NCBI RefSeq assembly: GCF_932526225.1 | Contig: NC_064038.1 | Location: 3,038,001-3,102,000, forward strand | Source: Nematostella vectensis | Taxonomy: Eukaryota; Cnidaria; Anthozoa; Actiniaria; Edwardsiidae | Length of the DNA stretch: 64,000 nucleotides | Reading direction: 5' to 3' | Shown here: positions 1 to 13,500 of the stretch, one piece after another | How the letters are laid out: each line of letters starts with the position of its first letter | Numbering within the stretch: position 1 is the first letter of the stretch | Notes under the pieces: model-generated | What the model saw: the letters and a program-made list of their open reading frames with translations, nothing else | The model's database searches: none | What the model was told of the DNA's origin: nothing | Translations under genes and position numbers: made by a program

Positions 1-3000
1 CGCAACTGTTCTTCAATAGGAACTTGGGTGCGGAGCATTTTGTGCATCGCTGACTGGTGCCTATGCATGCTGCGCACTGGCTTGAGCACTTCTTACAGAT
101 ATCCAAGTCGTTCTTGTAATATCCTTCTTGGCAACTTCGTCTACACGTGTTGCTCATTGGGCTTCCTGTTTGCGGGCCTGAGCAGATGACTCCGGCGTCA
201 TTCACGTGGTAGCATTCGGAATTCCAGTGCATTTGCTTCATGGGACAGTCAAAGATGTTGCTCTCCCCACCCGTGCAGTAAAGCTTGTCTACCCAAATGC
301 GGCCCTTTCCTGCGCCGAATCCCGCATTTCGTACCGACTTGATCGCGCGTCCCATGCCCAACTGTCGACACACGACTGTCGCTTCACGGAAGTCGAAAGT
401 CTCGTCACAGATGGTGAGCCAGTCGTCACCACGAAGCACCTCCACGCGCCCTTCGTACGGGGAGCTCCGCTTACCACTCAGCCGCAAGGTCGCATACTCT
501 ATCACGTGGGTCTTACCGCAGTCGAGTAGGCACGTGTTGTTGAACAGATAGCGATCGGGAGTGAATGGACAGCTCGTGCAGTTGGAGGGGTTCCCGGAGC
601 ACGTTCGGCAAATAGGATCGCACCTGAGACACTTGCGGCTAGTGGCATCACCATAGTAACCGTCACCGCACACGTCAAGGCATTTGTTACCTAGGCGATT
701 GGCATACAGAGAGTTAGTCTATGCACATGAAATAACGAAAATCTATTTTTTGACATGAGACGCCAGCCTTATGTTGTTTTACAAAAGGAGCGAAGGCATG
801 GGCGAATTTAGTCAGCTCCTAGGCGTTACCAGAATATGTTGAATCAAAACCAAGCGGAGATTTACATGGTAAATACTGATAGTACACTGAACAGACAACC
901 AAATCACTCACACACCTAACAAACAAATATGGATTTTATAGTCTTGCAAGTACTGTACATTCGCGGTAACGCGGTAACACGAACCCTCGCGAAAACTCGT
1001 ACCCTCGCGGTAACCCAAACCCTCGCGGTAACACACATGTTCTTGGATTTAAAGACATTTTCAGTCTTCTCAAATGACTCACCTGATAAAAATAAAGGTT
1101 TGTCGCATGTCAAACACGAATCCGAAGAGTTCGCGCATGTCAAACACGAACTATCACACGTGTCGCACTTCTGTCGCCCGGCTACGAGGTAGTACCCAGC
1201 CCCACACGACCTCACGCATCGCCTGGTTAAATCGGGTCCACTGCATCGTACGCCGACGTCCTCAAAATGGCCGCAACCGTTATGTTCCCAAGGCGCATGC
1301 GCACAAGCATCTAACCGAGTCTCGTTTCCATTGCAGGCGACTCCACTCAAATGAATTTTCTGCGATGGGGAGCCCTGTCCCATTCCTGCCATAGTAACGG
1401 CCTCTAGGGCCTCCCCAAGCATGAGCTCACGGCACACTACAGAGGCGTCGAGAATGTCCCAACCGTCGTCGCAAACAGTGCCCCAGGAACCAAATTTGTA
1501 CACCTCCAGGCGCCCCTCGAATTGGGTCTGCCCTCCTATGAGTCTCATGTTACGCAAGGGCGGCCCCTGGCTCAGGGTCCCCGCCCTGCAGAGAGCGAGG
1601 CAAACGCCATCGCTCAAATAATAAGGATTCAAGCAGCTCGTGCAAATATCGTTCCGCGTGCCATCAGAGCACGTTCTGCATTGCTTGGAGCACTCTTCGC
1701 AGGTCCATGTTTTGATGTTCCCATAGAGGCCGGGCCCACAACGCTTGACGCAGAAAAGGTCTTTGGCAAAAGTACCCTTGGGACATGTAGTCCCATGCAC
1801 AAGCGACCTTTTTTGTCGGAAACTTGGCTCATCTAAAAAGTAAAACAATTTGAAAAAATATTAAACAAGAAAAATAATAAACACAAAACAAGAAGGGAAA
1901 GATGCATTTTCGCAAACATGCTTCGCGGTCCGAAGAAAGAGAGCGCTTGATCCTAGAGCATGCTCCTACTACACAAACGTTAGTAATGGATCGTAGAGCA
2001 TGCTTCTACTACACAAACGTTAGTAATGGATCGTAGAGCATGCTTCTACTACACAAACGTTAGTAATGGATCGTAGAGCATGCTTCTACTACACAAACGT
2101 TAGTAATGGATCGTAGAGCATGCTTCTACTACACAAACGTTAGTAATGGATCGTAGAGCATGCTTCTACTACACAAACGTTAGTAATGGATCGTAGAGCA
2201 TGCTTCTACTACACAAACGTTAGTAATGGATCCTAGAGCATGCTTCTACTACACAAACGTTAGTAATGGATCGTAGAGCATGCTTCTACTACACAAACGT
2301 TAGTAATGGATCGTAGAGCATGCTTCTACTACACAAACGTTAGTAATGGATCGTAGAGCATGCTTCTACTACACAAACGTTAGTAATGGATCCTAGAGCA
2401 TGCTTCTACTACACAAACGTTAGTAATGGATCGTAGAGCATGCTTCTACTACACAAACGTTAGTAATGGATCGTAGAGCATGCTTCTACTACACAAACGT
2501 TAGTAATGGATCGTAGAGCATGCTTCTACTACACAAACGTTAGTAATGGATCGTAGAGCATGCTTCTACTACACAAACGTTAGTAATGGATCGTAGAGCA
2601 TGCTTCTACTACACAAACGTTAGTAATGGATCGTAGAGCATGCTTCTACTACACAAACGTTAGTAATGGATCCTAGAGCATGCTTCTACTACACAAACGT
2701 TAGTAATGGATCGTAGAGCATGCTTCTACTACACAAACGTTAGTAATGGATCGTAGAGCATGCTTCTACTACAAAAACGTTAGTAATGGTAGCCGCGAAT
2801 TATGAAGATGCCAAATATAAGGATATCAATGGAAAAACTATAATATAAATATAATTTATGAATTTAAAATAAAATTTCTAACAAGTTTAAATCGTGATTT
2901 GCCTAAATCATCGTGATTAATAGAGGCCAATCACACCGCCATTTCACCCCTGCACAATACCGGGGGCTAAAAATCCATTTCCATCGGCCAATTCAAGCAA

Positions 3001-6000
3001 GTAACTAAGGAACTTTAAATCAAGTATTATTGATGATTAGACTTCAGTCATGGGTGTTTATTTTTAAAATTTTCTTGCAAAAGCCCTTGCAATGAGCTTT
3101 TTGTTAAATTCACTATGGCGGAGTGAAAAAACAGAATTACTAATAATAGTAATGGCCAAGCCTAAAAATAATCTTAAAAGTGCTATATCTATTCGCTGAG
3201 AGGTCGACCCCTCGTTGGAGGCGTATTGATTACAGTGATAATGTGGTCATAATTGCATTTTCGTGATCCACTAGAGTCTGGAGGCCCAAATGAGATAAGT
3301 TATTTTTTTAAGCACTTGAACCTTGAAGAGAATTAATAGCCTTGGTTAGGCAAGCTATTAGTTGCCTCTATAAACAGTGAAGTCGAGATATGCGTAGGAG
3401 ATGTCGAAGTATGGATATTCATTCAATACGACGATGTCGAAGTATGGATATTAATTCAATATTAGTTAAACACACCTAAACTACGCTGCGAATAGAGAAT
3501 ATTACCGCCATTCTTCGCGTCCTTTGGTATTCATAGACAATTAGCCTAATGCAACCAACACCAACATTGACCAGCACTACCGGCACCTCCAATGCAAATG
3601 TTGGTATGTCCCCGTAAACTTCTTCATTACATAACCTTATAACATGATGCGCAGAACAGAGGCAGCATTGTGGGGCCAGCAATGTTGGCTGTTTTGGCCA
3701 TCAATGCACGCACTTTTTGAGCGGAATTTAAGAAAAATTTGTGTTAGTCGCTTAAAAACGGCACTCAAGAAGTGGATAAAGAAACAGATTATCAACTGCC
3801 GCTAACACATGCAGTTGGTCGTAACGATTCAGACAATGTATTTGGAGGAATTTGAAAAAATATTACCCTTACCGTTGATAAGCGAGCTTGAACCTACTAA
3901 ACAAATGAAGGAAAATAACAGAAATAGCATGTGTACCGTCGATAACGAGTGTGGGCGCCTTGCTTCAAACATATTTCATCACACCCAAGTCGCTATAAAG
4001 CCTTATAGACAGTAACTCGATCATGAAAAATCGATTTGTGTTTCAGCAAGGTCATAAAGGTTAAAAACACAGAGAAAGACGTCTTTACAACCGCCGTAGC
4101 GCTCATTGATTAAAAGCAGTAAAAAGACACTTACGGTCGGTTTGCTTTTCAAGCATGCAGCCTACTTATAGCTATTTTGAGTCGCTGGTAAGCTGTGAAA
4201 TTCACGTCCTTTGTCACTTCTCGCTGTTGTCGCTGTTGTCTTCCTTATCATCACGACATTGGGTACTTGTTATTACACTTGCGAGCAAGCGTGCATCGTG
4301 TTCTTGTGCGAGAGCAGAGAAGGAAGAGAACAGGCAAATAGAAGTCTATTACCCCAGCCGCATTTACCGTTAATACTCGCTTTACATTAAACTCCAAAAA
4401 AACTTCTCTCCCCTTCCCCAATATCGTCGAATTACCGCTTATTTGGGGGAGCCACTTATTACAAAAACAGTTTCTTCTCTAGATAAAAAAATTGCTTTTT
4501 AACATAGTGCAAAGACTAAAAAATCCTACAAGAACCACAGCAATACAACCTTACAATAATAAAATGCTGTGTCTTGTATTGCTGCCAATTACTGTTACTT
4601 CCCTTCTTTAGCGCACAATCCCCCTTGTCAGCGAAGATTTAAGTGCAAAACGGCAAGGCGCTTATTCAGGGAGGCGCTTATTCAAGGGAGGATCTAATTT
4701 GGGCATGGCGCTGTTCTAGGGAGGAACTTAAGCAATTACAGTTAGCAACCATATGCCGAAATCTTGGAAAAATGAGTTCAGGAGCAACTCACAGGGAGCT
4801 TACAGCTATGACATATGTACTACAATGAGCCTTTTCACAGACTGGCTTTTTTTGAGACAGAGAATAAATTAGAAACATGTATGTGCCTTACAAAAAATGA
4901 ACTCTCCAAAACATGGCTGCAAATTTACCTTGTGTGAGTGGACGTTTTCCACCCAAAGACTACTGATTTTTCCCAGATAACAAAGTATTTTAAGAAGTGA
5001 CAAAAAGGCAAGAATAATCATTTTAGTGCTTCTCTTGCAGTCTAATGCTTGAACTTTTAAAGAAGGACAGTCACGCCGCCATTTTATGCTCCCGCTCAAT
5101 GGGAGTCACACAAAGCATCCATATCTATTTGCTAATTCAAGCGAGTAACCAAGATATTCTCAATCAAATATTGTCAATAATGTATCAGACATAAATTGGC
5201 GGTTTCTTTTTAAGTTTACTTGCAAATAAACCGTTAATAATTTTCAATCATAAACAATAACAAAGTGTGGTTGATCGACGTTGTTTAAATTTGCAATTAA
5301 AATCAAGAGGCTACAGCAATGAATTTGCTTAGAATTGCAATAGGGGTCTTAGGCTAAAGCATCATGTGACTGTTTGTGTGGCAAACTAGCGCGGGCTCAG
5401 GCTTTAAGCAGCAAAATAACAGCAACAAAAAGAAACTTATTCAGAGCTTAAGAAAAAAAATATTTCTTTCAGAAAGGGTTTTAATTTCTTTAAAGATTTT
5501 ATTTATTCATCATTCTCTGGTGTGACGGGCGCAGTCATTTCTGATTTTTTTGTTTAATTATTATGTTTTGTTTAATTATTTTGTTTAAGGAGCACGACCC
5601 AACTTAATTATTTTGAAGTCAGTACATCTATTTTAAGGAGTGCAGGGAACTTCTGCGTCTGTTTTGTTTTGTTTATTACAATAAGCATCAGAATCTAGTA
5701 AATACAATATGTGACAAGGCTCTCACCCCAGGCAGGATTTTCTAGCAAGAGTGAAGTTTGGAGCCAACTCTAAGCCCAAAAAACCTACAATTTTACATAA
5801 CAAAGAAATATTTTTTTATGACATATTATTCCCACACAATTATATTTCAGTTTTTGTGTTGCACATGAAGCAAGATGCTTTTAGTTAAATAAACTCATAA
5901 CAATTTGAGGCAAATACGAACAATTAGAAAAACAACATTATATAAATGTCTCAGTTGAGACACAATTTTTAAAAACATGTTCTATCATCATAACCGTTCT

Positions 6001-7007
6001 ATTGCATTAATGAGGGTCACATGTTAGAGTGATAGTGTGTTTAGAAATTCATTTACATAACACAATGATGGAATGGAGTAGGACAATAGGAATATATTGA
6101 ATCAGGAAACAGCCTCTCCATGCAATTATCTAAAATACAAATATCACTATAAAGTATGAATCCTGAAGCCTGCCATTCAATAGCAAATCCTGTACAAAAT
6201 GTCATTGTGATTGACGTTTGAAAATATTTGTACATTGCTTTAAGCCCCAGAGATGTTGTATAATCGCTAACATAATAACTACTTTATCGCCAACGGTAGC
6301 TAAAACAATTAATTAATTTTTAGTCAATTGAGACTATGAGACCACTTATAATTTCAAAATAGGTAACCCAGCATTACGTGCCATCGCCTACTTGTTATCA
6401 CTTCCAAATCAAAGAAAAGTATTTTCAAGTCGCAAGAAGTTGATTCAATCAATATGACTGAAATTTAGCCGATTACTTTAAGACTGTTGGAATAATTAGG
6501 ATTCCTGGGCACATTTGCTAGGCATTAAAAGTGTATGATTGCTCTTTTGATATTTTATTTGCGCGGCAACTTTGTTTTAAGTGGAAACTTTGAACGAGAA
6601 TGCGATTTCCGTACACTGCTCATTAGCAATAAATTGGGACTTGTAATAGCATATTATTGATTTGAAGGCAGTTTAAATCGACTCTGTTCAAAGTCAAACA
6701 CAGAGTAAATGTTGAGCCGGGGATCTAGCGATAGAGATGTACCTGGATGGATCTTTAAAATGGGGCTGAAACCCCCTAAAGAGTTGGAAATCAGCCATAA
6801 CAAAGCCTTCACAACTTGCGAAGAACAACAATCAGCCGGAAATACAACGCAGTAATTCCGCTTCAATCGATTTTTTTGTGAAAAACTGTAATGCTCGGAT
6901 AAAGTCTTACCTGGAAGGTCTGCAGAAACAATCCAAATTTCACAGACGGCAAACCAGATAAAAAACCAGGCTGCGAAAGGCATACGAAGGGACTCCATTT
7001 TGTTCAT
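1..7007 (-). CDS. Secreted SRCR / cysteine-rich repeat protein, 5' part (three exons, runs off left edge)
   Basis: Exons read on the minus strand are 7007-6911, 1832-1083 and 690-1; all junctions are GT-AG and phase 1. Exon 1 gives a hydrophobic signal peptide (MESLRMPFAAWFFIWFAVCE...) ending near VSADLP. I chose ATG 7007, but ATG 6998, nine bases downstream, has the better context (A at -3, G at +4). Exon 2 starts DEPSFRQKRS, where RQKR may be a furin site. It continues with a furin-like cysteine-rich segment, one full SRCR domain (GRLEVYKFGSWGTVCDDGW ... DVGVRCSG) and more CxxC repeats. Exon 3 adds further cysteine repeats, a second SRCR domain (GRVEVLRGDDWLTICDETF ... DAGVICSG) and another cysteine-rich unit still open at base 1. 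SRCR domains bind extracellular ligands; the function of this protein is unknown. No transmembrane segment is visible in this part. Exon order and phases are seen; secretion is inferred. Confidence 0.5.
691..1082 (-). other. Intron 2 of the SRCR gene
   Basis: The donor is CAG|GTGAGT reading down from 1082, and the acceptor is CCTAG ending at 691. It holds a short irregular tandem repeat of the word CCTCGCGGTAAC around 960-1035. Nothing else is recognisable. Confidence 0.5.
1949..2789. repeat. 40-bp minisatellite, about 21 copies, in intron 1 of the SRCR gene
   Basis: The period is exactly 40 bp and copies are nearly identical. A typical unit starts TAGTAATGGATCGTAGAGCA and ends TGCTTCTACTACACAAACGT. 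Most differences are a G/C change in GATCG/CTAG. The centre holds GCATGC. It does not contain a splice site of the host gene. Confidence 0.5.
2790..6910. other. Rest of SRCR gene intron 1: no gene recognised
   Basis: This is AT-rich sequence with only short open frames and no domain I recognise. Around 3395-3465 a stretch containing GATGTCGAAGTATGGATATT is duplicated. Around 4655-4735 there are degenerate copies of a GGCGCTTATTCAGGGAGG word that also occurs near 7900 and 43500 as GGCGTTTATTAGAG. I see nothing else to annotate. Confidence 0.5.
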
Positions 7008-7560
7008 CGGTACAGCGGTTTTCAAAGATAGTCACTCATCAAAATTCAGCCCCTCTGCCTAAATGACCACGTGCCTCAGAGATAAACAAAGATTGCAAAG
7101 TGTGCACCTTCCAAATTGTTCAATGGTTGTTAATTTTCAATTCCAATTCAGGTTTGACGGGTTTTACTCGTGTCTGGTTCTTCGCTCGCGAGAAAAGTCG
7201 CATCGACCGTCTCCAGCCCTCTCAGAGCTCAAGGGCCGTCTGGACGGATATGACATCATTATTAGACAACAATTTTTAAAAATAAATTTCCTTGTATTTC
7301 TACTACTACCTCGGGCCCTAACATAGCAGCCATGAATTAGATAAATTATGTTATCTGGAAAAAATATTTTTTTGTCGTTATATGATGTGATTTTCCTATT
7401 GTTATTTTTTGCTCGGTCTACCTGCTTTTTCTTGTGACCGCGAGAGACTGAATCCCACAGCACCAACATTTTGAAGTTTGTTTGTAAGTTTTCACTTGGT
7501 ACACTTTACATTACTTATGCTATAATAAACGACAGTCCGACAACGATAGCTACACAAAAA
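7008..7560. promoter_or_regulatory. Head-to-head intergenic region between the SRCR gene and NPHP1
   Basis: The two start codons point away from each other and are about 553 bp apart, so this segment must hold both 5' UTRs and probably both promoters. I found no clear TATA box and no convincing RFX X-box, which would be expected for many ciliary genes. Promoter function is inferred from position only. Confidence 0.5.
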
Positions 7561-10500
7561 ATGTCTCGAGAATCTTTGGTCGTCAAGGAAGAGACTTCTC
7601 TACAGAAACTGCAGAAGAAACTGTCTACTTTGGTAGAGAAGGTACGGTTGTTGTTTTGGGACGTTTATTCTCATTTAGCTAAACTTCGTTTGGGCTTCCT
7701 CATAAGTTAATGTTTTATAAATTTCTTTATAAATACCTCGTTCTTTAGAAATAACTGTCTATTTTGGCAGAGAAGGTTTGTTTTTTTTTGTTTTTGGGAC
7801 GTTTGAATTTAAATGCGTGATATGTTTCGAGTTCAATTCTAAAAATGCTCCACGAATTCCTATGTCGTCTGTTTTTAAGCTGGCAGGGAAGGGAGCGGGG
7901 GAGGGGCGTTTAATAGAGGGGGCGTTTATTAGAGAGAGGCGTTCATTACAAACTTGTAAGCTTAAGGGGGGGGGGGCGTTCATTAGATCAGTGGCCTTCT
8001 TTTGATAGGGGGCATTTATTAGGTCATTTACGGTACATGGGCTTTAAAGAGGCATGTCCCCCCCCTCCACAAAAGTAAAAGGTCCACTTCTGATGCACAA
8101 TGAAAATTGCTGAAAAACACATAAGAAAGCTGTGTTACTAATAATGTGAAAAGCCCCTTTCCCAACCATGATTCACCCCATAAAAGCTTTTTCAAAAGTT
8201 TCCTGGGTAAGGACAGGCTGGTTTTTCATTGGTTGAAGCTGTGAGGTTTGTCATCACCTATGTGTGTGACTGAGAATAAACAACAGGTATGTACACAGGG
8301 TGCAAACGCAACCCCCTTGTCGGCCAAATAATATGCTTTTTCCATATGATACCAATAATTGCACCCCCCCCCCCCCCCCCTCAGCCAATCCTGGGTACAT
8401 GCCTGAACAACATAAATTTTTACTTTAGGTCGATAAGTTCACAGACAGCCTTGATGCTAGCCATTCTTTATCCTCGCCTGAGAGAAAACAAGATTACAAT
8501 GTGTAAGTATTACCCATAGACAGTCATGGGGGCCCGAAAAATCAACCCAAGGCTGATTTATTTTATGTTGAACTCCTGTCTGAAATCTTTAAACTGTAAA
8601 GCTTCAACCTTTTTTTAGACTTGTTTCCCTGTGTCAGGGGTAGTGATGGGTAAATCCGAGACATGCCAAGGCACCCAGACCCGCATTTCAGAATCCGAGC
8701 CCGAGACTTGTCAAATTTCGGAATTTGATCCCGAGCTTGTTTTGGGATAACTTGCTCGAGGTATGTCAAGAACATCAGTTGAGAAAAGAATTACAATACA
8801 ATCAAGTGTGACAATACCCCTAGCATGGTGCAAAATCAAAGACTCTGCGGTCGCATTTAAAGCAGAGACTCCGAGACTAGAAAAAAAGACTCCAAGATCC
8901 TTAAATTTTGAACAAAAAAGACTTCAAGACTTGCGTAAAAAACGCTGGCATTGCCAAATTTTTGCAAGACTTTCGAAATTACGAGGTACCCATCACTACC
9001 CTTTATATCAAGGATACCCATCACTACCCTTTATATCAAGGATACCCATCACTACCCTTTATATCAAGGATACCCATCACTACCCTTTATATCAAGGATA
9101 CCCATCACTACCCTTTATATCAAGGATACCCATCACTACCCTTTATATCAAGGATACCCATCACTACCCTTTATATCAAGGATACCCATCACTACCCTTT
9201 ATATCAAGGATACCCATCACTACCCTTTATATCAAGGATACCCATCACTACCCTTTATATCAAGGATACCCATCAGTACCCTTTATATCAAGGATACCCA
9301 TCACTACCCTTTATATCAAGGATACCCATCACTACCCTTTATATCAAGGATACCCATCACTACCTTTTATATCAAGGATACCCATCACTACCCTTTATAT
9401 CAAGGATACCCATCAGTACCCTTTATATCAAGGATACCCATCACTACCTTTTATATCAAGGATACCCATCACTACCCTTTATATCAAGGATACCCATCAC
9501 TACCCTTTATATCAAGGATACCCATCAGTACCCTTTATATCAAGGATACCCATCACTACCCTTTATATCAAGGATACCCATCACTACCCTTTATATCAAG
9601 GATACCCATCACTACCTTTTATATCAAGGATACCCATCACTACCCTTTATATCAAGGATACCCATCACTACCCTTTATATCAAGGATACCCATCAGTACC
9701 CTTTATATCAAGGATACCCATCACTACCCTTTATATCAAGGATACCCATCACTACCCTTTATATCAAGGATACCCATCACTACCCTTTATATCAAGGATA
9801 CCCATCACTACCCTTTATATCAAGGATACCCATCACTACCCTTTATATCAAGGATACCCATCACTACCCTTTATATCAAGGATGCATCCTAGCATAAAAA
9901 AAGTCTAAGGTTTTGTGATTACCCTGATAATAAAGATTGCTTTTTAGTGTCCAAGGGTTGTGTGTGCCCTCCTTGACCCAATTGTCTGTAGCTTGTCTGT
10001 AGTTTTCTGCTGCATGCAATACTTTGAATTGCATAACCTTTTCGCTGGCCAATATGTGAATACTTACTTATTCTATGATAAAATTTATGATTGCTACAGA
10101 TACATGAGCTGCAAAAAGAGGAAAAATTACCAGGTTCATCCCCTGTGCATATGCCCCTGCTGATTTTTAGAATTGTTCAAGCCTAAAAGCCGTTAAATTG
10201 CAATCAATCAAGTAATAATCCAACAGTTATGATACTGATTGGAATTGTCAAGAATTAATGGGAGTGCAACCCAAATTAGTGTTGCTCTCAGTTTGCAGTA
10301 ATTGTTAAGCCGCCTGGTGTGTTTTACTGCAGATGCGGCCGGCTGATAAAAGACATTGCCCTGCTGGAAAATGAGCTGAATTCACTTCAGATGGTATTGT
10401 GCAATTCTTTGTATGGGAAGAGGGGGGGGGGGGGGGGGGGGGGGAATAGGTGGTGAATAAAAAAAAAATGGGGCAGAAATTATTTAAATTAGTACAGGAC

Positions 10501-13500
10501 AAAGGCCTAGGAGCCGCTACAGCATAGCCAATAAAAACCGGTTCCCTAAAGAGCTAAATGATGTTGTCTTCCTTTATTGCAGTTTTAGCAATTTTTTACG
10601 AAAAAGCATTCAGCTTTAGTCTCACAATAGACTGTTTACACGATGTTGTGCACACGTTCAAAATGCTACAGGGGGGTGGGGGGTGAATAGGGGTATGAAA
10701 ATCCGCCGATCCGCAACATTTTCAAGGCAAATCCGTGGATCCGCAGATATTTTTAGATCCGCATGGTTTGACAGATAAACAATAGCATCGATTGAAATTC
10801 ATTTAAAATCCGAAATTCGGCCGTCAAAGCAGTCAAAACCCGAAATCCGTGCCCAAATTGTCAACAGATCCGTGATCCGGCGTTGTTCCAAAATCCGCCA
10901 ATCCGCTGAAATAATCATCAAAATCCGTAATCCGCGAGCATTTCGGGGCCGAATCCGCCGATCGGCGAACCTATTCACCCCCCCCCCCCCCCCCCCCCTA
11001 CAAAATGGCCGGCCACAGCTGATCCAAAAAGTTTGACAAAGGGGAGTTTGACTCCAAATCTCCATGCCAGTCTGTGGCATTTTGAATGCAAGCGCAATTC
11101 GTGAAAACGGTCTTTGTCCGATTTTGTTTTTGGTGCCCTCACCGCTAGCTCCGCCGACCCTGTTAGTTTCACAATGTTGGTATCTGCCTCTTCGTTTCCT
11201 GTTTGTTAAACTTGCTGATTTGTTTCAGGACAATGGAAAGCCTCCGATCAAGAACTTTACCAACCAGAAGAAGGCCGAGCAAAAGAAGCTGAATGAGTTA
11301 AAGGTATGTCCCGTCATGTAGGGCAGATGTTTACATAGGATATTTTGGAGACAAGGGGGTTGTGGGCATGCAACCTTAGCCACCACGACAAGGTTAAAAA
11401 AAATAGCCAATTAGCATTAAAGAATCACAGTCACGATTGACGGCACAGCCTCAACCGAAAATTAGATACAAAATAAAAGATAAAAAGTGTAAAGCAGAAA
11501 GACATCGGTGGAACTCTTGTTGAGAAATCGTGACAGATGTAAACAAATTTTGCCCACTATTCAAAGAAAACTGAGCTCAAAAAATAACTTCACAAAAACT
11601 TTAGAAAAACAATTGAGCTTTAGAATTGTACTTTTTTTTAACTTTATCTAATTTTCAGACGCGTACAATAAAATCCACCGCGTCTGAAAAACGGGCACTC
11701 TTTAACTCGCTTTGCTCATAAATAACCTCCAAAATTGCTTTTATAGGTTGCAACCATAGAAACAGACAACCGCATTATATATGCGCACACGCGACCGCTA
11801 ACAGTCTGTATTTATATTGATTCGCTAAAATCCTTAGTTGTCAATGAACCCCGTGCTCGTCAATTGTCTATTCCGTCTGTCTGTAGATGATAGCATAAAC
11901 AAGATATGGCTCCGAACTGTATAAGATAGAGTCCGTGAATTTTCTCGAAGGAGATATTTTTTATCTGATTATTTTACCAAGTTGAAGTCTTTGGCTCGCT
12001 GGTTTATTATTTGACGAAGAGATGAATCGTTCAGTGCATTTCCAAGACCAGGTAGGATTGATACTCGGTTTATTTTGTCTTTTCTACACCAAACAAAGCC
12101 TTGGGAGTATATTCAAGAAACTGTTTGTCGTACGCGTATTACTGAATGCTGTCGCTTCTAGAGTTGTATTCACAAATCATTCATCTAATTCTCGCCTCAT
12201 TCTTCTGGGTGTTATTTGTCAGCGATAGTAAAGTCTCTAACTTTCAAGAAAGAGAATGAATATTATTATTAATGTAATATATATTGTTTCAATTTCTGTT
12301 TAAAGTATTATTATAATAGAATGTTCATTATAATTCTTAAATTAATGCTAAACGACCATATGTCCTTTCTTTTATTTTTTTATGTATCCACGAAACTACA
12401 TCAATGTTTAGACGTGTTTTGAATGATACGGTGCAATGAATGAAGGAAAGTGCCGTTCCATTTGATCAATCAAATGAAAAAGCAATGCTGATTTTGTATT
12501 CCCAAAATATAGAACTGCATCTCTTTGATATGTTTATCTCTTACTCCATTTTCTTACTTCATTCGACATCAACTTCTTTATACTGAAAATAGCTTGTCTC
12601 GCGTTCTTACAAATGATAGCTGTAGCCTCAGCTGTTGCTACTATTCTTTACAGCCGTTAGCTCCGTCGCGCAATGGCTCCATCACACATAGGGCTACAGT
12701 GTCTAATGAGATGAAACAGCTGTCAATGGGACTATTTCTCTTACGAAAGAAAGAAAAAAAGTCGGCCTTGTGTTTCCCGTGCCCGCAACCACCTTCGGTC
12801 ACCAAAAAATATATATAAATATTTTCTTGAAGAATCCTCAACATTTTGCATGACTATGCATCCGCGCCTCCAAGGAGTTGTTGGCCCGTCCCCTTCTGAC
12901 CGATCCGGGGTAGAGTCTGCCTTGCTTCTATAAGCGCAACCCCTCACATTGTTCGATAACTCTGTTTTTTTTTTTTTATTCTCTGTAGTCTCGCATTGAA
13001 CGCATCTCACAGCAGCTGGAACCTGACGAGGTCGAGGAAGACTACTTCAGGTGACGACTTTTGGGCTCACGCTGGTTAATTATTTGACGAAGCGATTAAT
13101 CGTTCAGTTTCAGAGATCGGCGTCAAAGCCTGGAAAAATAAAACACTCCTACATTAGCAACTTCCATAAAAGGCTTTTGTTAGCCATTTCTCTGCCCCGT
13201 TTTGTGCTCGATATGTCATTGTTCCGGACTTCCTTTTCACCCTATCCGGGTCTGCACCGAACACCCGATAGTCAGCGCCGAACACCCGATAGTCAGCGCC
13301 GAACACCCGACAGTCCACGCCGAACATGCGACCGTGTACGCCGAACAGCCGACAGTCAGCGCTGTGCACCCCGAAAGTCTGCGCCGAGCACCCGATAGTC
13401 TGTGCCGAGCACTCGACAGTCAGCGCCAAGCACCCGATAGTCAGCGCCGAGCCCCCGATAGTCTGTGCCGAGCACCCGATGGTCTGTGCCGAGCACCCGA

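Noticed and set aside
1949-2789. CRISPR-like array
   Set aside because: Direct repeats without unique spacers, in an animal intron; the other arrays in the window fail for the same reason.
6999-7025. Upstream start (MKTAVP) for the SRCR signal peptide
   Set aside because: The codon there is TTG; ATG 7007 or 6998 is the plausible start. Likewise GTG 52238 was rejected for the first GPCR in favour of ATG 52265.
7008-7560. RFX X-box in the NPHP1 upstream region
   Set aside because: TTGTTCAATGGTTGTTA near 7117 is only vaguely similar and lacks the conserved half-sites.
8763-9908. Three overlapping plus-strand frames of 313-381 aa
   Set aside because: All three frames of the same 28-bp repeat are open, which is a property of the unit and not of a gene.
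10100-10133. Possible NPHP1 exon between exons 2 and 3 (IHELQKEEKLP)
   Set aside because: The phase does not fit: exon 2 ends in phase 2 and exon 3 needs phase 2, while this segment would enter in phase 0.
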